The position numbers and the translations under genes were made by a program. From NCBI GenBank assembly GCA_018417955.1, contig JACTVC010000018.1, positions 558,001 to 622,000 on the forward strand: a stretch of DNA of 64,000 nt, written 5' to 3'. This document shows, in pieces, positions 22,176-33,990 of the stretch. This DNA is from Laccaria trichodermophora (lineage: Eukaryota > Basidiomycota > Agaricomycetes > Agaricales > Hydnangiaceae). Position 1 is the stretch's first letter, and each line of letters opens with the position of its first letter. The notes under the pieces are model-generated. The model was given only the letters and a program-made list of their open reading frames with translations. It was not told the origin of the DNA and did no database searches.

Positions 22176-24884
22176 TCTTGAATCATTGTCGAGAATATGT
22201 ATGATTCATTTCACGCAAGCGAGCAGGAAGTAATATCAGTCTTAGTCATTGCCGCAGAGAATGGTGCGTACTTGCATGTATAATGAATCGATGAGATTTA
22301 CCGGCAGCGGACCTTAACACAGCTTGACACAGTCGCGCCCCTTCAACCTTACCCTCTATGCCCTTTGATGCATGTCGTTGCGTTCTGATCGGTTGGCTGT
22401 AAAGTAATGGGCGCACTGGCTGAACACAATCGTCGCCCCTAAAAATCGCATCACTCGTCTCGGATACTTGAGGAAGCCCCGTGGAGAGTAAATTTTCGCA
22501 GCGCCCGAACAAATTTAGAGTTTCTGTGAGACTGGCGTGCGCTTATGTCGAAAATTGGTCCCGATGAAGCAAGAGAGGTCCAAACGCAAAAAGCCGGCCA
22601 AATTCGTTCAGGCGAGTCGGACAGCCTTGAACATGATCCTCCCGACTCCTCGATAGAATTCTCCATCTGATACTACAAAACGGGAAGCTTCTTTCCCTCT
22701 GCGTTGTGAAAACGAACCAGTCAGTGAGCGTCAGTGGCCCACCTTCTCTACCCTTTAATTGTATTCGGGCTCTCGGCCGTTAGACGCTATGTTGGGTATA
22801 CAAACTTGATATTTGAAACTTACGTCATAGAGCAGGGGGTTTCGCGTTTAGTAAAAAAACGTGGTTTTGGCGATCCTGCCTCGTAGTCGCAGTGCGACTG
22901 ACCGGTACTGACCGCCCAATTGTCGAGAGTTGCTGTACCAGTGGACTATGAAACGGAGAGTTGAGTACAGCTCAATGAACGGCCCACGATGCAGATGGAA
23001 TGGTGCGCTCCTGCGCCCATGTATCTGGCAAGCTAATCTTTTGTGAGATCAAACTACATACTATCGGGCAGTGAGCCTGGACGAAGAAGGCGGAGCTAAA
23101 TGACCCACGTACGGCAGGGGCTGCGTTTCGAAATTAATGGGCGAAGGCTTGTCAAGTGGAATGCTTCACGGTTCACCTCCTTGCAGATAAGCGCCGCTCT
23201 CCAGCTCATCATGTCACCAGAGAGTCAGAGATCTACTCGCCAAGCGAGTCGGACGTGACAAACATTCCGCCTCAAGATTTTCTCGGAAGTTGGGCGATAG
23301 GTGGTCAACGAACGGCCACCTCATTCCTGACATGGACACATTGCAAAGTGGTGGGTTTGAGAGATTCACTATACTGTGCGCCATCTTGCGTCTTCGAGGC
23401 TGGTCCCAGGTCCCTCAGTGAAAATTTGAGCAAGTTTGTGGCTCCGAAGTTCCTTTGGTGATGCGACGAAGATGCGATTGTGGAGAAGCTCGGACGATTG
23501 GATCCTCTATGATAATCGATAATCGTTGAGCATGCATATGGATGTATAAGATGTCGGTTGGGAAGAGACAGCAGCAATCGATCATGAAATTGCGGCTCCG
23601 AATAAAGCAATCAACTCGAACATATAGTGCACATGTACTTCGTTAGGACTGTAGATCTTCCTGCTATCTACATGTGCTTGATCTCAGATACTTCCCGTGA
23701 ACCTTCACGCGTTCGACAATTCCCGATGAACCGATCTCAACAAGCTGGCGCAGCTACCCGAAATTCGTGGGAACATCACTCTTCCATTCCATGCCAACTC
23801 TGAGCTTGATCGACTGTTCTTTGCCTACTACTCTGAACTGATTTGTTCATGCTAGATGTTAGGATACGTCTCCCCACCAGATCCCCACACACCCCTAACC
23901 GGTGACCCCCGACCCCGACTTGGAGGCCTCGTTGGGTGTGCTTTGCGTGGACGGGGCGGTATTTGTGTCGTATACCGACGCCGGGGTGTGGTTGAGTTGC
24001 AGGGCTTGCGAGGTTGGCTTTGGGCAAGGTTTACGAGCGGGGGAGATCGAGAGCAGGTGGGTGGGACTCGCGGAGAGATTTTGGTTTGTTTGAAATTCGG
24101 GCGTGTTCCCAGAGGTCATGTGACGTTTTACCATTTCGAGAACTAAGGTTTTCGGCGGAATCTCAAAAGTGGCCTTAAGTCCGTAGCAGACATGAAGACG
24201 CGTTTCCAACACGTGGCTTCAATTCATAACATACAATATCGATAATAGAGTTGAAGCTGTGAAGCTGAAGCCTCAAGATCCAGGATCCTTTTCTTTTTTC
24301 TTGGGGAATGCGGTCATGCGGGAATTGAAGTCAACCCATAGGAGTACCGCCATGAGTTTTCGGTTTGTCAAACGGCTGATACATCGTATGCATCACCCCT
24401 TATCTGCCTGCTGTGGGCCGAAACATGAAGCTTTGACGCTTGAAGCTTGAAGCTCCAAGACTGGCGGATTTTTCTCTCTAGATTCTTCCGTAATGTCAGG
24501 ACATGCAACGTTTTTAACGACGTTCTTTCGCATTAATGAGCATCGCTGTATGTCCTCATCCCGTATCCCCTCCTTCCCCACCCCCTTCATTACCCCCTAT
24601 CACTCTACCCCACTGGCAACAGGTTTTGCCAACTCCTTTGGGCGGCATTCCATGTCTTGTAACTGTTACTTTGCTTTGGGATATAGTAAACCACGTCTCC
24701 CAAAATGACATCCTCGACGTCTTTGACATTGATGTGTAGTCCATCCGGATCCATCGTGTAATATCTCAACCGCCAGCACCAGCAATGTCGACGGCGTAGG
24801 TTCGTGAAATAGCTTCATGATATATCAGACGCAGCGCGTAATTTTGATGCTCTTATAGGAAAATTGGCTGCTTGGAGGCAACAA
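22176..24884. other. long intergenic stretch, nothing recognised
   Basis: About 2.7 kb. Several open frames of 60-105 codons on both strands overlap each other (for example 23156-23461 plus, 23895-24212 minus), which argues against coding. A non-coding 5' exon of zinc-finger gene D may lie near its right end. Confidence 0.4.
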
Positions 24885-25368
24885 ATGCCTGTGGCTAAAA
24901 ATACCGCACTGTATGCCGATCTAAACCCTACGGGAGGGTACAACGGCAACTACGGCACTGGAGAGCAGGTACTCCAGGAAAAACGTGCCCCACCTTCTCA
25001 AAACCCTGTACGGGACCGAGTAGCATCTGTGCAAGTAACCGATTTTGCAACACGACGGAGAAAACAATCTGGCCGTGGGCAGTTCGAGTGTCAGTGGTGC
25101 GGTGCTGATTTCACAGCTAAACATAACCTCAAACGTAAGACCTTGATATTTTTTGTTTTTTGTGTTTCCTTTACGCTCCGTCTTGCCCTTAGATCACATT
25201 AATTCCCATCTTCAAATTAAAAAACACCACTGCGTCTGTGGTAACAGCTTTGGGACACGCTATAGTCTCAAGAGACACGGAAAGGTCTGCAAGGGGCCTG
25301 GTCAACAAGATCTTCGAGCAATAACAAACTCTGGTGATATCCCACGTCCAGCTTTCTTCGTGACGTAG
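24885..25368 (+). CDS. small C2H2/C2HC zinc-finger protein D
   Basis: Two exons by splice reading: 24885-25134 and 25193-25368, with a 58-nt phase-1 intron. A basic stretch (RRRKQSGRGQF) precedes finger 1, CQWCGADFTAKHNLK joined to HHINSHLQIK. Finger 2 reads CVCGNSFGTRYSLKRHGKVC. Its Cys pair is separated by one residue instead of two and its last ligand is Cys, so it may fold poorly or bind metal differently. A 25-residue tail follows. It is paralogous to genes A, B and C but lies 10 kb away, beyond ATG15 and the transposon. The open frame runs upstream of the ATG at 24885 (from a TTG at 24864), so an additional 5' exon is possible. Likely nuclear; target unknown. Confidence 0.75.
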
Positions 25369-25796
25369 ACAAGTGTTCTTCCATTCCTTCTGTCCTTTTC
25401 GCCGGCAGGCCGGGAGAACCGCCTAAGTACAATACAGCATGTGGCTGAGCCCTACTTAATCTTACAATAATTCCCCATGCACAGGAATAGGATTGCAGTG
25501 TTATCGGTAATGACATTAAAGCCCTATCGATCAGGCCATGCCGCATCAGCGAAGTATCTATCGATGAACGGGCGTAGATTGAGATCCGGAGAGCAAAAAA
25601 ATTGAGTTGGCTCGAAAAAACTAAAACTTGCATACTAAGACTACAGTGGGCATCGAGGCGGTTGACTTTGCTACAATTTAGTACAAAAGACTTCACAATC
25701 CATTTCCCAACCTACTTGTTAAGCTTCACAGCAATAAATTTGTATTCGATGAATGTGTTCAAGGCTGGAATCGCAAAATAAAATTCTACACATATA
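25369..25796. other. convergent 3' spacer
   Basis: Between the stop codons of zinc-finger gene D (+) and the MFS transporter (-). Likely two 3' UTRs; nothing else seen. Confidence 0.5.
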
Positions 25797-28566
25797 TTAA
25801 ACCACCTGGTTTTGCCGTCGTGTATGGATCATTTTGTCTTCTTCATCTCGTACTTCTTCAAAGTTGGGGGAATTTAACGAGGGGTTTGAATCCGAGTTCT
25901 CTTCATTACGCGGTGTCGGTGATACGTCTTCTAGGCGTTTTTCAGGAATCTAAATTTTGTGGCGCTCAGTTGAAATGGATCGTCTGGTATGTAGATCGAC
26001 CTTCTCACTGGTACGCGCGCAAGATAAGCGAGAAAGGAGGCGCATGCCGCGAGCACGAAGACGGACTTCAAACTCGCAGCGTAAGAGTCTCGTGCAGTCC
26101 GCTGAATGTCGGGCGGAAGATTAGCGACCAGTTTTGCGGATTGGCGTATTTGTTGTATAAGCTATTAGCGCAAACATCAGGCCGTGCGCTGGTCGCAAAA
26201 TAAAGGGGATAGCGAACGTTTTCGGAGTTGGGGGCGTGCAGGCGGGCACGTAATTCAGACTCTAGTCGTGATTGAAATACTGCGGATGAGGCAGCTAGAC
26301 CTCCCACTTGACCTGGAGCATATTACAAGTTAGCGGAATATTAACAAAGAGGAATCAGTGCACACCGAGGCCTCGAAGAAGCTGCGCGAAACCTGTGCCA
26401 ACCGCCAGTTGAGATTCGGGAAGATGAGATACAAGTGCAACTACCACAATTGGGTTTTAGCATCTTATTAGACGGATATTATTGCTAGCTTACTGAACAT
26501 AGTTTGCAAGACGACCGCGTTTCCAAACCCAAGAGGAATCTAAGAGTTTTATGTTCATCAGTGACAAATGGGTAACGGCAGAAGAATGCTCACGATGCTA
26601 AGCCACAGGTGGGCAGGACTAGAATCTTCTCGCATCTGTGTCATGAGGATGGCGGCGAGGAAAGGTAGAAAACCGAAAGTCATGCTCATGGCTTTATACC
26701 TCCCAGTTCGACGCATCATCCACCTTGAGAGAAACGTTGAGATTGAGGTAATGAGGGGTGTTAAAGTACGCACCCGGCGAAGAAAGACCCTGTTGAAATA
26801 AAGAAACTATTTGGGAGTAAATGCAATCCTGTGCAAGTGATGAATAAAACGCAAAACATCGGGTTGATCGCAATAGAAGTATTACCTGCTGTTGATGCTG
26901 ACGATAACATGACCGTTTGGAACCACGTCGGAAAAAAGTAAGTTACTGAGAGGTTACAAACGGCGACAAGAGCGTTGCTGCAGCCCACGAGGACCGGAAC
27001 CTTTTTTGTCAAGAAAACCGGCGGTAAAACTGGTTCTACAGCAACGTAGACCTCGATGATAATGAAAAGAACGGCGGCCACGCAGGATACCAGCAAGGAC
27101 ACCCAAACAGCAGCGTCAGACCACTACGGGATTGAGGTAAACGGCGAAAAACAGCAAATTTGAGCAACGTACGGGAAGGCTTTCGTTGTACCGCATACTC
27201 AAAAAGAAGAGCATCGAACCGACCTTATTAATTGTTTGAAAAGAAAACAAACAAGTTTATGGTGGACTGCACAAACAGATATGAGCAACGCCAAGGTTCC
27301 CCCGTAGTCAATTCGCTTCAGAATTTCCAGAGTGCTTCGGCGACGTTCCTAACGAAATTTAAGTTGATTGAGTTGAGAAAGGGCAATGTTGCATCACACA
27401 CAGATATCACATAGTTGAGATTGTACGCCGTCAAACTGAAGGAGACAGCAAAGAGGGGAATTTGGATCAGGAAGGCCCACCGCCAGCCTAGCCTTATACA
27501 GAAACACGCCGTTAAGGTGAAAATTCAATATTAATTCGCTTCAATCGCATACCAGTCCGTAATCAAGCCTCCTAGAGGGCCACCCAGTCCCATTCCGAGC
27601 TGGAAATGCTATTGAGCGGCAGAGCCAAGACATAGTACAAGGGGAGAACTTACGCCATAAAACATTCCACCTATACTTTGTATAAAACCTCGAGACTAGA
27701 AGACAAAGTCTTTTCAGCTAACCTGATAGCAATGATAGTCGATGTCAAACTTACACGCATGTTATACATGTCGCTTGTGATTATTCTGTGTGAGGTATTC
27801 AAGTGTGCGCGGTGGAAATGGCGTCGAATGAAACTTACGCAGAGGTTGTAAATATACCGCCACCTCCAAGGCCAGAAATCTTGCAACAAAAGTCAGACGT
27901 GAAGGACGGAGGATGGAGAGGGCACTGACAAATCGGGAGATTATAAGCATCTGCATACTGTTCGACAAACCACAGGCGAGGATGCCAACGGCGGCAAAAA
28001 AAATTGCTAATTCGTTGGCCCTTCTCCTCCCCATAACGTCGCTTAAGCGACCATAAAGGGGGGTAAACGTGCATGTTGCCAGTAGGTAGCTATGACAATT
28101 AAAGAGTTCGGTGATGATGTCGTGGAAAGAACGACTTACGAAGTGCCCACCCAGCTCGCTTCGTTAGACTTGTTGAAGTCTGATGATATAGCAGGAAGCA
28201 CTACGAGAATATTGAGAAAAAGCTAGGGATCATTAGTTGGAGACATGACAAACTCGTGGGGACGAGAGTCACTATCATATCAAGTCAGTCCAGGACTAAA
28301 CGGAATCGTCGAAAGACGGACAGTTAAGGGCCTGAGTATAGGGATTAAAAATTAATTCAACGTCGGGTAAGGCCGGAACTCACAGAGAGAAATTGGGCTA
28401 GCCAGATGCCCGCCAGGATTCCCCGACGAGAGGAGGCGGAAATATCAAGAGGACCAGCTGGTTGGAGAGATGACGAACAAAAGTCAGATTCTTTGCGCGG
28501 AGTACTGCTAGACCGGGAACTGGGTTCGCGAAGCAGAGGTTGGCGTTCAGAGGATACGACCGTCAT
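25797..28566 (-). CDS. MFS transporter, 14-TM drug/amino-acid exporter type (copy 1)
   Basis: Heavily split gene, read exon by exon from ATG 28566 to TAA 25797 with no stop or frameshift. Exon 1 carries an acidic/Ser-rich cytosolic N-terminus ending RRGILAGIWLAQFLS. A 10-nt exon (28322-28331) and an 18-nt exon (28254-28271) follow, coding ALN..TLVPT. Then come LPAISSDFNKSNEASWVGTS, the MFS motif-A region PLYGRLSDVMGRR, and GLGGGGIFTTSA. Later exons encode LGMGLGGPLGGLITDW, FFPTWFQTVM, GLHLLPNSFF, FGNAVVLQTM and QVGGLAASSAVFQSRLESEL. The layout and motif A fit the DHA2/Vba-like family, proton antiporters in plasma or vacuolar membrane that export drugs or carry basic amino acids into the vacuole. 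Substrate cannot be told. It is a full-length paralogue of the gene at 60966-63844, which has one extra intron near VHIPENQ. Confidence 0.87.
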
Positions 28567-29539
28567 TTCGAAAGCGCCGAGGTTAGGCTATTGCTCGGAC
28601 TAAAGTGCTGCAGCTTTGCTTTATACTCATCTCGATAGAAAGAAGGCTTTAATTGCCAAGGGGAGGGCCCTCGATAGGCTTTTCGTGCCAAGCATTGTGC
28701 CATTGCGCAAAGCCCATCTAAATGAGATGAGAACTGAGGGATGGGAGCGAATGTGTCAAAGAATTTTGCTGATCATGAATCGCGTTATCACAGACGCAAG
28801 TGCGGAGCTGGGTGGAGCCAAGTGGGCAAATGAAAGTATAATTCTGGGAACGGAGACTGGAATTAGTATTCGACCGACGGTGGTACGTGGACGTGTCATG
28901 GCAAAACGAGGGTGATAGATTGGAGGAAACGCGTTCAGACGACACTTGGCACGTCCTAGGAGGAGCTGGGATCACTTGGCAGTTTTGAGATAGCCCACCC
29001 GTAGCGTTATCAAAGTACGGGGGGCTGTAAGATGTTGGTGCATCAAAAGCTTCAGAGGAAAAGTGGGGGGTGGTGTTGGACTGAGATCACTGAGGGGCTT
29101 GGCGCAAGTGGGGCCGTGGACTTTGGATTCTAGCAAGCCAATACAGAGCAAGTATGGAAAGAGGTTCAGCTTTCTTGTACCTCAGGGTCTGGGCTCGAAG
29201 ACGCGGGAGAGCCGATATGATCCTCAATCAGCACGGAAACTCGGGAAGACATCTGTCCGAGGTGTGATGGGCCATGGACGGGTCCTTTGTAGGAAACGTT
29301 CAGCATGTAGACGTGCTTTTCGGAGTCTTGGCTTGATCCTTTGAAATGTGGCGCGCTCACGAGCATCAGTCTCGAGGCATGTCCAGGTGACATGTTAGAT
29401 CAACGGGGAGCCAACGCTTGTGTACGATGAGAAGATAAACTTTTGTCGATCGCATGTTTTACGTTCACTTTACTGAAGATCGTCGACGGTCGATTTTAGG
29501 AATGGACAAGCGAAGGTGGGTGGTGAAGTCAGCGGCTGA
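28567..29539. other. intergenic upstream of MFS copy 1
   Basis: Holds the MFS promoter side. Open frames such as 29166-29393 minus and 28616-28915 plus lack motifs. A minus-strand reading at 29166-29360 could be a downstream exon of the weak gene call at 29540-29850. Confidence 0.35.
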
Positions 29540-29850
29540 TTATATCCCAGATCCAAATTGCAGCTCGGTTGCAGCAGCCACTTTTAGGTTGATGTTTCCA
29601 TCATCAAGGTTCGCTATCTTGTCGCCATCACTTGAACGGTACATAGTGAAGGTGCACGTCTTTTGACGGTGTACTTACCATCGTTCGGAATGTCATCTGA
29701 GGTATCGGTTCTCAGGGTGTAGAGCCTTAGAAGAGCCTGTGATTCGTGAAGAACTAAGAGAAATTGTCCATCCAGGGTCGCGGTGCGTGACAGAAGTGAT
29801 GCGACGCGTGATGTGACTGAGTGTGTTGACCTTCGGAATCGCCACGACAA
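29540..29850 (-). CDS. possible small minus-strand gene, uncharacterised
   Basis: The minus strand reads TLDGQFLLVLHESQALLRLY, then DTSDDIPND up to a GTAAGT donor. It continues in phase after a ~65-nt intron as LDDGNINLKVAAATELQFG and a stop at 29540. A TATA-like GGTATAAATG lies just upstream on the minus strand (~29865). The ATG is unclear; the open frame begins at a TTG. No family recognised. The plus strand of the same stretch has a competing open frame (29454-29666). Treat as a weak call. Confidence 0.28.
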
Positions 29851-29985
29851 GCCAACATTCTTCTATCATTTATACCCGTTTCTCAGGGCATAAAGGCCTT
29901 CAGGACTTTCTAAAGTTGATATTCTGGGAACGTCGGACGCGGCGGCAGGTTGCAATTCTACTGGTACTTCCAATCAACTCTTGAC

Positions 29986-32900
29986 ATGATTTTTTCTGAC
30001 CAGGAGGCTCCTTTGCGATGGATCTTAGTACGTTCAGAGCAACTAATAACCCGAAAGAAAGTCCGGAAGCACGTTTGCGTTACCTCAAGGCTCCGAGGAT
30101 TCAGATTTAGCCAGATGTTGACTGGGGGGTGAGTCGTGTCTTGTAATTGGATATTTGAAGCTCAGCAGCTTCTTACCAGACGAACTCCTTTCACCGATGA
30201 TGACGACCAACTTCTGGTCAAGTACCTGGCAACTTACTCCCCCGGAATCGCAGGGCGATGCGGTAACAAACTTTACAGGGATCTGGTTGAAGATGTGAGT
30301 GGGGTGGATATGTAAATACCGGCACCATCTTACAGACTAATCTAGGTGGATAAAAAGTGGCCATGGAGCAAGCATCATACTTGGCAATCATGGCGTGAAC
30401 GATATATCAAAAATAAGGAGCGGTTTAACCACCGCATTCGGTTGTATCAGAAGAAGAAGAATTTGCCAGAGGAGCATCGTACGGTCCCGCAATCATCCAA
30501 GCCGAAACCGGGATCAACGACCGCCTTCGAAGAGGAGGCAGACGACAATGAAGAAGCTCGTCAACGCAAGCGCAAGCGTGTCTCTGAGGCAGGGAATGGT
30601 CCAGACAAGCGGCCAAAGCACGATCAGGCGCCCTCTGTGACTCGTCCCGGCCAGAAACGTGCCAATGCTCAAGCTAGCGCAGTCGCAGGTCCTTCCAAGC
30701 CTAGACAAATTTCTTCTGGTCAGGCAGCGTCGTCCAAAGCTGGAACAACCATAAATCAGGAAGCCATGCGCCCTCCTCAATCTGGACCCCCTCCTGCGGA
30801 AAATACTAATACTGAAGGAGAGGACGAAGCTGGGCCGGTTCATTCTGACTATTATGGTGGTGAGATTTTTGACCAGGAGCCCGACGACGAATCTGAGGTT
30901 AATGCGATGTTGACGGATGGCGTGGATGAGGAGATTCATGATCCGTAAGTCCGTTCGCTGGCCGATCTAACTACCAATTCATACGTCTCACAGACTTGAG
31001 CTGCCTAATAGTCCGCACGAAGATCATGCGGCCGTCTACCCCGACTTAAAGCTTTTGCCATCTCCCAATCTGACGACCAGAGAACTTTATCTTCCTGGAC
31101 AATATGATTCCGCGCATTCGAGGCCAGCTTCACATGCGGAAGTTCCCATACAGAGCAAACGACGAACCTTCTTGACTCATCCCTCTCAAGAGCCCACGCC
31201 TCCTGTCTCGGGCGCGGACGACTCCACATTGACCGTAGACGGCCGTGTATCTGCTAAGAAGCCAGCTATACGACCGCTATTGCTGAAGGATCCATCGATC
31301 ACAAACCCCACCCACAAAAACCATATCAAATCAAGTAAACTTCGTCGAGAGAAGATCGATGAGGATCCTTTTGAAACACCACCACCCACCCCCATTCGTT
31401 CTCAACCTGCTGCTAAACCAAAACGACCACCCATCTTGGTTCAGGGCGGTTTCAGAACAGCTTTCAAATCCAGGCCTGCTGGTGCTGGTTCCGACTCTGA
31501 CAGTGCCGTAGAGATTGTTGAGGCAAAGAAGACATGGCCGCCTCAACGGAATAAGGGAGTTACGACCCCCTCGAAGACGCTGGTCAAAAACAAGAATGGT
31601 CCGGTGCAGAAGGTGGAAGGAAAGGGCAATGACCAGAACGTAGAAGCTGCCCCATTGACCAACCGGCTCAAGGGTGCAGAGACGGTCGTTAACCGCCTAA
31701 CTGAGGGCGGTATAGATAAAATTCATGCCATGGATGTCGACGATGAGCAAGCCGACGGTGTTGCTTTATTGGATAAGGATGTTGAGGGGAAGACTTGTTT
31801 TCCTCCCATTCGGCTCGCTGCAAATGGCCAGTCGAACAACCGCAATGGCAAGGGTCGAGCAGAAATCGAGTCAGAGGAGCGTCCAAGCAACGTGACGAAG
31901 GTCAACGGTGCCGTCAATACAGAACAGGGCCAGAGCTCAATGACATCCGACCCGCCACGTAGACGTCGGCAGCCCGTTCAAGTCAATGCTGTTGCAACGT
32001 CCTCCAAAGTGACACTTGCGGACTTACCGAAAGTTTCCTTGAATTCATATCCCCAGTTGCCCTATGAATCTGCCTCTATGACCGTCGAATCTCCTTCCCC
32101 AAAGCCCATTCAACAGCGACTTGTGCAAAGTTCTGTTTCTCCACCTTCGATGGCACAGATTTCAAGCTTGCAAAAGATGAAGAACTACCAATCTCTTATC
32201 TCCCATGAAGCAGGTTTAGGAACCTCTTCCACGGATTCAACTATCCCTCAATCACGACCTTTAGTGCTCTCTAGGACCTTGTCAGCAAACATTCCTTCTA
32301 CACCTGTCAAGGCCGATTCTGTCACGCTCGTCGAGAAGGTGGAGCCAGAGAGCAAGTCTTTCGAAGACGAGATGCCCGCTTTCACCAGCACCCCACTCAA
32401 CAATACCAAGTCTCACAAGGCCAATTTACGAAGGATGGCTGCCAGGCGGTCTCTCGTACATCGTCCACATCACGAGTCATCTGAGAAACGTTCTCCTCGT
32501 ATGGATCTTCGCGAAGTGGCTCTTCGTCGTCGTACTAGCCTCTTCCAGTCAACGTCAGGTCACACATCCTCTCGCTCTTCCACACCTTCGAACATATCCC
32601 GACGTCAATCGCACCGCTCTGAAACTATTGTGGAATCATTACCCCCTGAAGAGCTTGAATTCGTCGTCGAATTCGGTGTGAGAGGCGCCTTGGAGAAGAT
32701 GGCAGCGGATTTAGGGTTTGCGTATAAGCCAGTCCGGCTCATCTTTGAGCAAACCAAGTCCTTCAGCAAGACTTTGCTTGTGCTGGGTCGTATCATGGAA
32801 GCAGGTAACAAAGTCGGGAATGAGACGTTGGCGGAGCTGGGTTTGGAGGACAATGAGGAGGAAGATGATGAGGATGAAGAGGCCAACCAGTCTCACATCC

Positions 32901-33463
32901 TAGACGGTCTTTCTCTCAACACTCGTCACAAGCCTGAAGCGAAACGACCCAGCTTGAACGTCAAGCCTGTCCTTGATGATGATCAAATTTCGGAGTATTC
33001 ACCTCCTACAAAATCTCGTGCTGGACAGTTCTCTAGGCTTGTGAGACAGGGACGGGAGGACGAAGCTCTTAGCAGAGAACGGCGACGTAGTGGGCCTCTT
33101 CCCCGCGATTTGTCGACCCCGATGCAACCTCCTACACCATCTCCCCAACCCACCCTGCAACCAAAGGCCGAGCCCGGCGATCTCACATCAGATACCCGAA
33201 AATTGAGCGAAGAAGATATGTATGACCTCTTTGGCGGACCACTGTCTCAATCGACAGTCGAGGATAGCCAAAGCCAAATTCAGCCTGAACCTAATGTTCA
33301 GGAACTCAAAGCTGAGTTCGAACGACTCGCCATGACCGTCACGGCCCATGATACCACTGCTCTTGAGGAGTTCGAGCAGAAGCTGGATCCAGACTTACTG
33401 AGAGCCTGGACAATAGAATTGATTCTTCAAAGGACGGCGCCTCCATTAAAATCTTCGCCATAA
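29986..33463 (+). CDS. RAP1: Rap1-type telomere protein (Myb domain)
   Basis: Multi-exon gene; the 5' end is not resolved. The diagnostic part starts at ~30181 with RTPFTDDDDQLLVKYLATY. It continues over a 64-bp intron to VDKKWPWSKHHTWQSWRERY, which matches the Rap1/TRF2-interacting Myb domain. A Lys/Arg-rich nuclear-localisation stretch (RQRKRKRVSEAGNGPDKRPK) and ~550 residues of Ser/Pro/Lys-rich disorder follow. A helical segment near LEFVVEFGVRGALEKMAADL, with FEQTKSFSKTLLVLGRIMEA, resembles Rap1 C-terminal protein-interaction modules. The tail ends with another acidic/helical stretch to TAA 33463. Rap1 binds telomeric DNA or shelterin partners and controls telomere length and silencing. 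Exons 30346-30946 and ~31001-33463 join in frame. Whether a BRCT domain lies upstream is open. Start given is an in-frame ATG, not confirmed. Confidence 0.75.
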
Positions 33464-33990
33464 AACCTTTCCATTCTGTAACTCCCGACTTGTACCTCTC
33501 TTTCGCAACGCCTTTCATGCCTTTCACGTCAAGAACAGACGACCTTTACCTGTAACAAACTGCATTGTTAATTCGACTCTTCCACAAGTTTTGGCTCAGC
33601 GGGAATCCTAATAGTAAACTGTAGAGAGACACCAATATCTGCAGACTAGATACCCACATTTTGCGAGCTGTCGCCTGCTTGAACTTCCAATTCGATACTT
33701 AGACCCAAATTTCCCAAGATTCCAGAGTCTGTTGAGTAAATTGTTTTGAGCGAAAATGAACAAAAATCTGGCTACAGAAATGGGATGCCAGCATTTTTGA
33801 ATTTGGATTTCCACGACCATTGTGTGGCGGTTACGCGACGCGTTTTCCCATTGCATAGTATTCAAGACCATGAAAACATCACTATCACGACACCATCGAC
33901 CACATATATACCGCAGCAGACCCCCCATCTGTACCCCACAAGAAAATTTCCTATAAATATATATTATTGTGGTTGTTGTTCTCCGTCATC
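33464..33990. other. convergent 3' spacer
   Basis: Between the stop codons of the Rap1-like gene (+) and Rad7 (-). No gene seen; likely both 3' UTRs. Confidence 0.5.

Noticed and set aside
25797..28566. MFS copy 1 as a decayed duplicate
   Set aside because: Exon-by-exon reading shows an intact frame with conserved motifs from ATG to stop.
29454..29666. BRCT domain exon of the Rap1-like gene
   Set aside because: Similarity is weak, the usual Gly-Gly is missing, no clean splice to the Myb exon was found, and the opposite strand reads equally well. Kept only as an open question.
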